A stretch of DNA of 32,079 bases, taken from Deltaproteobacteria bacterium (GTDB taxonomy: Bacteria; Desulfobacterota; Binatia; HRBIN30). A program made the position numbers and the translations under genes. Below, piece by piece: positions 9,027-16,217 of the stretch (position 1 is the stretch's first letter; every line of letters starts with the position of its first letter). The stretch covers positions 1 through 32,079 of the forward strand of contig JAGDMS010000013.1 of NCBI GenBank assembly GCA_017860575.1, read 5' to 3'. The notes under the pieces were generated by a model. That model ran no database searches and was not told the origin of the DNA. It was given only the letters and a program-made list of their open reading frames with translations.

Positions 9027-9644
9027 CTATTCCATTTCGAGTAGGTCCGGTAGGCTGGCGCGCAGACGGAGGCGTAGCGTCCGCCGTCCGCGTGCCAGCA
9101 ACGATTCCAGTGCCGCGACGGTCACGCCCATGACGTCCGCGGCCTCGGTGTTGCGCAGTTCCTGGTAGTGACAGAGGGTGATGGCCACACGCTGTTGAGC
9201 GGGCAGCTGCGCCAACGCTGCGCCGACATGCTGCCCGATGTCGCGGGCTTGCAGGCGTGCCAGCGGTGAGGGCGTTGGATCGGGTGGTTCCGCAAGGTCG
9301 TCGAGGGCGAGCTCACCGGTACGCCGGAGCCGGTCGAGGCAGAGGTTGAGGGCCACGCGGTGGAGCCACGTGCCGAGGCGAGCGGACGGCTGCCAGCGTG
9401 ACGCGTGTGTCCAGAGGCGGAGGAAGGTGTCCTGCGCGACGTCCTCGGCGGCGGTACGGTCACCGAGCGTGCGACTTGCAAACGCGACGATGCGCCTGAG
9501 ATGACGTTCCAGTACCAGCCGGAAGGCCTCGCGGTCTCCCGCGGCGATCCCCAGCATGAGGGCTTCATCCGAGTCTTCCAATGTCGTTCCATCGGTGCGG
9601 CCACTCGTACCATGCGCCAGACACTGACCGCTTGGCTGACGCAT
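9027..9644 (-). CDS. ECF (sigma-70 family) RNA polymerase sigma factor
   Basis: DEALMLGIAAGDREAFRLVLERHLRRIVAFASRTLGDRTAAEDVAQDTFLRLW...LGTWLHRVALNLCLDRLRR...LPAQQRVAITLCHYQELRNTEAADVMGVTVAALESLLARGRRTLR (regions 2 and 4). The start is uncertain; a TTG at 9581 is an alternative. Confidence 0.93.
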   Translation of the reverse strand: MRQPSGQCLAHGTSGRTDGTTLEDSDEALMLGIAAGDREAFRLVLERHLRRIVAFASRTLGDRTAAEDVAQDTFLRLWTHASRWQPSARLGTWLHRVALNLCLDRLRRTGELALDDLAEPPDPTPSPLARLQARDIGQHVGAALAQLPAQQRVAITLCHYQELRNTEAADVMGVTVAALESLLARGRRTLRLRLRASLPDLLEME

Positions 9645-9655
9645 GGTGCGAGTGG
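9601..9655. repeat. 20-bp imperfect inverted repeat over the ECF sigma leader/start
   Basis: CCACTCGTACCATGCGCCAG (9601-9620), 15-nt loop, CTGACGCATGGTGCGAGTGG (9636-9655); 18/20 complementary. Confidence 0.85.
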
Positions 9656-9658
9656 GAT

Positions 9659-9717
9659 GCCCGTGGCGATACTAGCCGAGGCAGGCGTCGCGTGTAAGCG
9701 ACGCTGTCCTCACGGGC
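9659..9717. repeat. Nested inverted repeats between EF-hand and sigma genes
   Basis: Outer GCCCGTG (9659-9665) / CACGGGC (9711-9717). Inner GCGTCGC (9685-9691)-GTGTAA-GCGACGC (9698-9704). Confidence 0.75.
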
Positions 9718-10030
9718 GCCAGGGAGGCGGTCCGCCCCGATGACCTGGTCCGTGCCCCGGGCCTGCTGCCTGCAGTTCCTCGAGGCTGACCACGCCGTCG
9801 CCGTTCTTATCCATGTGCTGGAAGTGACGCTGAGTCATTTTATCGCGCATGAGTGATTCAAAGTTCTTGAACTCGTCGAGCGACAGCGTCCCACTGCTAT
9901 CCGCATCCGCCTGCGCAAACAAAGCGACCTGCTCCGCTTTCATCTCCTCCGGACTCGGCGGTTCGGTCGCGAGCAGCGGTCCGGGACAGATAAGCATCGT
10001 TCCCATCAGCAGCCATCGGCTGGCTTTCAT
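9710..10030 (-). CDS. Secreted EF-hand domain protein
   Basis: Signal peptide MKASRWLLMGTMLICPGPLLA; EF-hand loops DADSSGTLSLDE and DKNGDGVVSLEE; Gly/His/Pro tail PGHGPGHRGGPPPWRP. Good SD (AGGAG). Confidence 0.88.
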   Translation of the reverse strand: MKASRWLLMGTMLICPGPLLATEPPSPEEMKAEQVALFAQADADSSGTLSLDEFKNFESLMRDKMTQRHFQHMDKNGDGVVSLEELQAAGPGHGPGHRGGPPPWRP

Positions 10031-10102
10031 ATCGATCTCCTTTCTTCTTTGCCTCGGGCCTCATCACCTGGCCCGCCTACTTAAACGGCCGACAGGGGAA
10101 AA

Positions 10103-10220
10103 TCCGTCGCAGGCGGGTTTCTCAAAACGGAGCTGGACGACTGGGAGTGGATTCTGGGGGTCAATCTCCGCGGCGTGGTTCACGGTTGCCACTTTTTCGT
10201 TCCGCCGATGGTTGCGCGCG
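10103..10220 (+). pseudogene. Short-chain dehydrogenase (SDR) gene relic
   Basis: In-frame SVAGGFLKTELDDWEWILGVNLRGVVHGCHFFVPPMVARGR, matching the SDR segment around the W..VLGVNL.GV.HG..FF.P.M..RG motif, with no flanking SDR sequence. Confidence 0.6.
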
Positions 10221-10528
10221 GGCGCGTGCGGTTGGGCGTTTCGCCCTTTCGGTGTTCCGAACACGGGACAATCAGCGCCGCTTGCAAAGGCATAAGATAT
10301 CGGAATATAGGCGTCTCGATTTGTCGGGGTGATTAGGTGCGAGCATGAGTCCGTATCTGAGTGATGCGGTCGGCCCGGTCCGACCATGCGCGTGAGCAAC
10401 GGGTCCGGTTCGGCAGTGTCCGCCGCGACCATCTCCGGCGCCGGTGCGGACCTTCAGTCCTTTCGCGCCGGAGGATACGCAGCAGGCCCCTGCCATGGTA
10501 CGTTTGGCGATGTAATAGGGAGGGCGGA

Positions 10529-11335
10529 ATGCGGCAATGTGCGCGGCTCATAATGCTTACGGCGGCGACGTTTCTCGGAAGGGCCGGAAGCGCGGATGCG
10601 GAAGCGCTCAACCCGCGGGAGATCATGGAACGTGTCGACGCCCGCGACGACGGCGACAACTCGACCCAGGACATGGAGATGATCCTCATCGACAGGAATG
10701 GGGGCGAGCGCGTACGCAATCTCCGCGTCTTCGGTCGAGACGAAGGCAAGGACGAGTACTCGATCATGTTCTTCCTCACCCCGGCCGACGTGAAGGATAC
10801 GGGCTTCCTCACCTACGACTACCGCGATCCCAGTCGGGACGACGACCAGTGGCTGTACTTGCCCGCCCTGAAACGCACCAAGCGCGTCGCCTCCTCCGAT
10901 AAGAGCGGCAGCTTCATGGGCTCCGACTTCAGCTACGCCGACATGACCAAGCGGCCGCTCGACGATTATCAGTACACGTTGATGGGGGAGACGGAGATCG
11001 AGGCGCAGTCCGTCTGGCAGATCGAGGCGGTACCGACGACCGATCGTGAGAAGGACGAGACCGGATACGAGAAGTTTCAGACCTTCGTCCGCAAGGACAA
11101 CTACGTGGTCGTGCGCGGCGTCTACTGGGTGAAGAAGGGCGGGCGGCTCAAGTACTACGACGTCAGGAAGCTCGAGCGCATCGACGGCATTTGGGTCGCG
11201 ACCGAGATGGACATGACGACGAAGCAGGGCACGGAAACCCTCCACAAAACGGTGCTCCACGTCAGGAACGTCCGCTTCAACCAAGCGCTCCCGTCGGATC
11301 TGTTTACCGTGCGCCGGCTCGAGAAGGGACCGTAG
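10529..11335 (+). CDS. LolA-like outer-membrane lipoprotein-sorting family protein
   Basis: Signal-like N-terminus, LNPREIMERVDARDDGDNSTQDMEMILIDRNGGERVRNLRVFGRDEGKDEYSIMFFLTPADVKDTGFLTYDYRD...DDQWLYLPALKRTKRVASSDKSGSFMGSDFSYADM. Confidence 0.88.
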   Translation: MRQCARLIMLTAATFLGRAGSADAEALNPREIMERVDARDDGDNSTQDMEMILIDRNGGERVRNLRVFGRDEGKDEYSIMFFLTPADVKDTGFLTYDYRDPSRDDDQWLYLPALKRTKRVASSDKSGSFMGSDFSYADMTKRPLDDYQYTLMGETEIEAQSVWQIEAVPTTDREKDETGYEKFQTFVRKDNYVVVRGVYWVKKGGRLKYYDVRKLERIDGIWVATEMDMTTKQGTETLHKTVLHVRNVRFNQALPSDLFTVRRLEKGP

Positions 11336-11342
11336 CGGAGCG

Positions 11343-12776
11343 GTGCAGGCTCGGCCCTGCAGGGCGCGGCGGCGCGTCGTGCGCGGTGCCGTGTGCGCGT
11401 GCCTCTCCCTCGTCATCACGGGAACCGCATCGGCGCAAGGCGGCCGGAACCTCGGCGACGCGCGCGGCGGCGTCGAGAAGGACGAGCCCGGCAGTGCGGC
11501 GGAGCAGACGAGCTACACGGAACGCACGGACCGGTGGTGGAATCTGACCGGCAGCCTCGAACAAAGCGGCTCGGCCAATATACTCTCCCATCACTCCGCC
11601 ACGGGCACGTCCTACACCGGCCTGCAGCGGCTGCGCAACCGGCTCAACTTGCAGCTCGACCTCAAGCTCCCCAAGGGGGCGGCCGATGGCGATCGCGCCT
11701 GGTTGGGCGCGGTTGACGACTGGCAGGTCCGCCTCGCCGGCTGGGGCTATTACGACCTCGCGTATCTCCTGAACGGTCGCCACAGCTACACCTCCGAGGT
11801 GCGTAGCAGCTACGAGCGCGATGCGGAGATCGGTGAGATGTGGCTGCGCGGCAGGTTGGGCGATGCTGTCGACTTCAAGCTGGGGCGGCAGATCGTGATC
11901 TGGGGGCGTTCGGAGTCGCTGCGCGTGGTCGACGTGCTCAACCCGCTCGACAACCTCGAGCCGGGGCGCGTCGACTTGGAAGACCTGCGACGCCCGGTGG
12001 GCATGTTGCGCGTCGATGCCTATGCCGGCGATTGGACCTTCACTCCGATCGTGATCCCGGAGATCCGCTTCGACCGGAACCCGGTCGTGGGGAGCGATTT
12101 CTATCCGTGGACGGTCGCGCCGCCCGAACGCCGGCCATCGGATGTCGAGGATCCGGAGCTCGCGGCGGCGGCGACCGGGATCTTCAGCGGATGGGACGTT
12201 TCCTTCCACGCGGCGTGGTTCTGGAACGATGAGCCGCGGTTCCGGCGCGGGCCCGAGCCCACGCTGCTGGTGCACGACCGCCTGTGGTTGGTGGGGAGTG
12301 CCGGCAATTACACCGCCGGTAGCTGGTTGTGGAAGTACGAACTGGCGTACCTCGACGGGCTGCAATTTTTCAACGGCGACGGCGGCCACAAGGGCCGCCT
12401 CGACGGCATGGCGGGCGTTGAGTATTACGGCATCACCGATCTCACCGTGGTCGTCGAGGGGCTCAACCGTCATCTGTTCAACTACGAGGCCGTGTTGCGC
12501 GACGAGCCCGACTGGAAACGCGAGGATGCACAGGAGTTCGCGTTCCGCGCGACGCAGAACTTTCTGCACGAGACGCTGCACGCGACAGCGCTCGCCGTGA
12601 TCCTGGGTTGGGATGGCGGCGACGGCTCGATCGTGCGCTTTGACATCGAGTACGATCTGCGCGACGCGCTCAAAGTCGGGGCCGGCATTCTGCTCTACCA
12701 GCAAGGGGACCTGCCGCCGTTCGACGCCTGGTCGCGGAACGATCGCCTGCTCTTCAGTCTGAAATGGAGCTTCTAG
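11343..12776 (+). CDS. DUF1302-like outer-membrane beta-barrel protein
   Basis: Signal peptide at a GTG start. RLRNRLNLQLDLKLP, WLRGRLGDAVDFKLGRQIVIWGRSESLRVVDVLNPLDN...DLEDLRRPVGMLRVDAY, C-terminal aromatic ending LLFSLKWSF. Confidence 0.82.
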   Translation: MQARPCRARRRVVRGAVCACLSLVITGTASAQGGRNLGDARGGVEKDEPGSAAEQTSYTERTDRWWNLTGSLEQSGSANILSHHSATGTSYTGLQRLRNRLNLQLDLKLPKGAADGDRAWLGAVDDWQVRLAGWGYYDLAYLLNGRHSYTSEVRSSYERDAEIGEMWLRGRLGDAVDFKLGRQIVIWGRSESLRVVDVLNPLDNLEPGRVDLEDLRRPVGMLRVDAYAGDWTFTPIVIPEIRFDRNPVVGSDFYPWTVAPPERRPSDVEDPELAAAATGIFSGWDVSFHAAWFWNDEPRFRRGPEPTLLVHDRLWLVGSAGNYTAGSWLWKYELAYLDGLQFFNGDGGHKGRLDGMAGVEYYGITDLTVVVEGLNRHLFNYEAVLRDEPDWKREDAQEFAFRATQNFLHETLHATALAVILGWDGGDGSIVRFDIEYDLRDALKVGAGILLYQQGDLPPFDAWSRNDRLLFSLKWSF

Positions 12777-12959
12777 CGAGGCAGGGCCTCGGACCGTAGG
12801 TTCGGCGGGGCCGCTCCCCGTTGGGTCGCTCGGAGCGGCTCCGAATGGAAACTTGACTCAACAGCAACGGATTCTGGATTTCAAGCAACCTAGCCTGGTA
12901 CGGCGGGCCCACCCGCGGCTTGACTGGCGGTCTATGCGTGACATAAGGACGCGGCATCG

Positions 12960-15422
12960 ATGAATCAGGCGGAGGGTAGCACCGGGCGCCGCGACCCGGT
13001 TGCGGCGATGAATCGCTTCTTCGGAGCGCTCGGCGAGTGGTGTTTCGTGCACCGCTGGGCGGTCTTTGCCCTCTCCGCCGTCTTCATCGCCGCCTGCATG
13101 TGGCTCGCGGGTCGTGCGCGCATCGACAACAGCTTCGAGAACTTCTTCGACACGACCGACCCCGCCTACCGGGCATACCTGCAGTACCGCAAGGATTTCG
13201 GCTCCGACGAGATCGCGTACGTGATGTATGAGGCGCCCGGTCGTGAGCACGGCGTGTTCGACCTGGAGGTGATGCGCAAGATCGGGCACCTGACGCGCGC
13301 GTTCGAGAACGAGGTGCCGTTCGTATTCGAGGTCACGAGCCTCACCAACGCCGAGATCATCGAGGGCGTGCCGGACGGCATTGTCATCCACGACCTCTTC
13401 GAAAAACCGCCCGAGACGCAGGAGCAGGTGATGGCGGCGCGCGACCTGGTGCTGTCGAAGCCGACGTACGTGGACGGTATCGTGACCCGCGATGGGAAAT
13501 ACGGCGCGATCATCATTGAAATGTCGCGCTCGAGCACGGATCCGGTGTCGCAGATCCAACTCGACCCGAATGGTGGCGTCGGTCTCGACAACCTCTATCC
13601 GCAGGTCACCCAGGCGAAGATCGATGAGATCCTGGCACGTCCGGAGTACCGCGACATCGTGTTCCACGTCTCCGGCGATGTGCCGCTGAACGCCATCTGG
13701 AACTGGATCATCGAACGGGAGAGCCAGACACTCGACCTGGCCACGCTCGTGGTCGTGGGGCTCCTGCTCGCGTTCTTCTTCCGGTCGCCGCTCGCCGTGT
13801 TCGGACCGCTCGCCATCGTCCGCGTCAGCGTGATTGCGACCGTCGCCTTCGTGGCGCTCGTGGGGTGGAACGTCGATATGATGTTCGGGAACGTGCCCAC
13901 GCTCGTTATCACGATCGGCGTCGCCGAAGCCGTCCACATCATCTCGGAATGGCGTGCGCAGCGGGTGCTGATTCGCGACGGGCGCCTGGCCATGCGGCGC
14001 ACGATGGAGTTGGTGGGGCTGCCGACCCTCCTGACGACGCTCACCTCCGCGGCCGGCTTCCTGTCGATGGGCTTGTCGCCGATCGCCACGATTGCGCGCA
14101 TGTCGGTGTTCAGCGCCGTCGGCGTGGTGGTGGCGTTCCTGCTCTCCTCAACGCTCCTCCTGGCCCTGCTGTCGTTCGGGCGGCGCCCGCGCGCGGCCGA
14201 CGTCGATCGGGAGATCGCCCGCGCCCGCGGCGGTGCCCGCATCCAGGGCGCGATCGTGGCAATCGCGCGACTCAACATCGCGCACCGCCGGACGTTGCTC
14301 GCGCTCGGTGCGGCGGTGTGTGCCATCGCTGCGCTCGGCATCGCGCGCCTCGTGGTCGACACCAACTGGCTGGACGATTTCACCGATCGCGTGCCGCTGA
14401 AGCACGCGACGATGAAGATTGACGAAACCATGGGCGGTCTGAACAGTCTGGTCTACCTGTTCGACACCGGCCGTCCGGAGGGCGTGAAGGATCCTGCCGT
14501 GCTGCGCGACATCGAGCGGGTGCAGCGCGACGCGGAGCGTTACGGGATCGTGGAGAAGACCTATTCGGTGGTCGACATCCTGAAAGACATGAACCAGGCC
14601 TTTCACGAAGGCGATCCGGCCTACTACCGCATTCCCGAAACGCCCGAACTCGTGGCGCAGTACCTGCTGCTCTACGAGGGGTCGGGTGGCGACGAAGTGG
14701 AGGAGTTCATCTCGACGGATTTCCGGCGCGCGACGCTCGAGATCCGCACGAAGTTGGCGCTCACCAGCGTGATGGGGAAACTCGCCGACGATATCGACGC
14801 CGGCATCGCCGCGCAGCCGCTCCAGGCGTCGACGGCGCAGCGGAGCGGCATCGGCGAATTGTGGTTGCAACTGCTCGACTACATCATCGTGAGCCAGGTC
14901 CAAGGCGTGGTGCTGGCCTTTGTGTCGATCGCCGCGATGATGATCGTGGTGTGTCGCTCGCTGCGCACGGCGCTGCTCGCGATGATCCCGAACGTGGCGC
15001 CCATAGTCGTCACGCTGGGCGCGATGGGCTGGGTGGGAATTGCGCTCGACTACAACAAGCTCATGATCGCGAGCGTGGCGATCGGCATCGCCGTCGACGA
15101 CACCATCCACTTCATGTCGCGCTTCCAGCACGAGTTCCAGGTGCGGGGCGACTATGGCGCGGCACTGACGGCTGCCATGGCCGAGGTCGGCCGCGCGGTC
15201 TTCATTACGTCGGTCACTCTCGTGCTCGGCTTCCTCGTGCTGACGCTGTCGGTCATGGCAAGCCAGGTACTGTTCGGCGTGCTCCTCGCCGCGACGATCG
15301 CCACGGCGCTGCTGGCCGAGTTCTTCCTGATGCCGGCGCTGATGCTCACCTTCGAGCCCTTCGGTCCGGAGCCGCAGCGCGTGCCGGGCGCGGGTGCGTC
15401 GGCGGCGCTGCGCGCCGCGTGA
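12960..15422 (+). CDS. RND superfamily (MMPL/HpnN-like) exporter
   Basis: 820 aa, two MMPL-like halves with TM bundles: PTLVITIGVAEAVHIISEWRAQR... and MIASVAIGIAVDDTIHFMSRFQHEF.... Confidence 0.92.
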   Translation: MNQAEGSTGRRDPVAAMNRFFGALGEWCFVHRWAVFALSAVFIAACMWLAGRARIDNSFENFFDTTDPAYRAYLQYRKDFGSDEIAYVMYEAPGREHGVFDLEVMRKIGHLTRAFENEVPFVFEVTSLTNAEIIEGVPDGIVIHDLFEKPPETQEQVMAARDLVLSKPTYVDGIVTRDGKYGAIIIEMSRSSTDPVSQIQLDPNGGVGLDNLYPQVTQAKIDEILARPEYRDIVFHVSGDVPLNAIWNWIIERESQTLDLATLVVVGLLLAFFFRSPLAVFGPLAIVRVSVIATVAFVALVGWNVDMMFGNVPTLVITIGVAEAVHIISEWRAQRVLIRDGRLAMRRTMELVGLPTLLTTLTSAAGFLSMGLSPIATIARMSVFSAVGVVVAFLLSSTLLLALLSFGRRPRAADVDREIARARGGARIQGAIVAIARLNIAHRRTLLALGAAVCAIAALGIARLVVDTNWLDDFTDRVPLKHATMKIDETMGGLNSLVYLFDTGRPEGVKDPAVLRDIERVQRDAERYGIVEKTYSVVDILKDMNQAFHEGDPAYYRIPETPELVAQYLLLYEGSGGDEVEEFISTDFRRATLEIRTKLALTSVMGKLADDIDAGIAAQPLQASTAQRSGIGELWLQLLDYIIVSQVQGVVLAFVSIAAMMIVVCRSLRTALLAMIPNVAPIVVTLGAMGWVGIALDYNKLMIASVAIGIAVDDTIHFMSRFQHEFQVRGDYGAALTAAMAEVGRAVFITSVTLVLGFLVLTLSVMASQVLFGVLLAATIATALLAEFFLMPALMLTFEPFGPEPQRVPGAGASAALRAA

Positions 15423-15574
15423 GCCGTGCGGTGGCGCACGCGCGCTGCGCGCTGACGATGACCTGCGTGCGTGTCATCGCCTTGGGGGCTCGGCGCAGCC
15501 GTCCTCGGCGGACTTCTCTCACTGCTCCTTCCCTCGGAGATCGCCGGTGCGCGTTGTCGCGTGTGCGAAGGACC

Positions 15575-15604
15575 TTGCATTTCGAGGCGAGCGGAACGTA
15601 TAAG
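15575..15604 (+). promoter_or_regulatory. Candidate sigma70 promoter for thioesterase
   Basis: TTGCAT (15575-15580)-18 bp-TATAAG (15599-15604). Confidence 0.4.
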
Positions 15605-15613
15605 CCCGGAACC

Positions 15614-15646
15614 GGGGACAGTCCCCTTATTTGGGGGACTGTCCCC
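15614..15646. repeat. GGGGACAGTCCCC / GGGGACTGTCCCC inverted repeat (REP/RAYT-like palindrome)
   Basis: GGGGACAGTCCCC (15614-15626), TTATTTG loop, GGGGACTGTCCCC (15634-15646). Perfect reverse complements, each itself nearly palindromic; flanking GAAC...GTTC extends the symmetry. Confidence 0.85.
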
Positions 15647-15672
15647 TTGTTCACGGACGGTGGGATGGAGCT

Positions 15673-16149
15673 ATGGGAAACGAAGCGCACGTAGACATGG
15701 CGAAACGGCTCAACGAGACCCGCTGCGCGGTTCACGCCGCGATGGGCTTCGACGTGGTGCAGGCCTCGGGGGATGAGGTGATTCTCGAATACGTTGCCGA
15801 CGCGCGGCACCACCAGGACTACGGCATCGTGCACGGCGGCGTGCACTGCGCCGTGGTGGAAGCCGCGTGCTCGATCGGGGCAGGGCTGGATGCCACGCCA
15901 CGCGGCCAGGGGGTGGTCGGTGTCGAAAATCACACCAGCTTCGTTCGCGCCGTGCGTACCGGGCGCGTGCGCGTGACGGCACTTCCGATCACGCGTGGCC
16001 GCCGCTCGCAATTGTGGGAAGCCACCGCGCGCAACGAACAGGGCGAGATCGTGGCCACCGGCCGTGTCCGGTTCCTGTGCCTCGACAGCGGTAGCCGGTT
16101 GGCCGGGGAAACATTCACGGCGGACAAGTGGCCGCCACAGCAGAAGTGA
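15673..16149 (+). CDS. PaaI-like hotdog-fold thioesterase
   Basis: HHQDYGIVHGGVHCAVVEAACSIGAGL...GVVGVENHTSFVRAVRTGRVRVTALPITRGRRSQLWEATARNEQGEIVATGRVRFLCL. Confidence 0.87.
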   Translation: MGNEAHVDMAKRLNETRCAVHAAMGFDVVQASGDEVILEYVADARHHQDYGIVHGGVHCAVVEAACSIGAGLDATPRGQGVVGVENHTSFVRAVRTGRVRVTALPITRGRRSQLWEATARNEQGEIVATGRVRFLCLDSGSRLAGETFTADKWPPQQK

Positions 16150-16217
16150 TCCCTAGCTCGAGCTGAAACTGGGCCTCGCGCTGCTGCTGGTTCGGGCATC
16201 TGTGAGGGACTGTGCGC

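Noticed and set aside
11304-12704. 466-aa minus-strand ORF
   Set aside because: Antisense to the DUF1302-like barrel; no recognisable motif.
12830-12844. TCGGAGC-G-GCTCCGA inverted repeat downstream of the barrel gene
   Set aside because: Short, single-base centre, no T-tract; could be a weak terminator but not supportable.
12920-12947. TTGACT-16-CATAAG promoter-like string before the RND gene
   Set aside because: Predicted TSS would fall within ~6 nt of the start codon and the -10 match is poor.
12858-13937. 359-aa minus-strand ORF
   Set aside because: Antisense to the RND pump; His/Asp/Arg-rich shadow.
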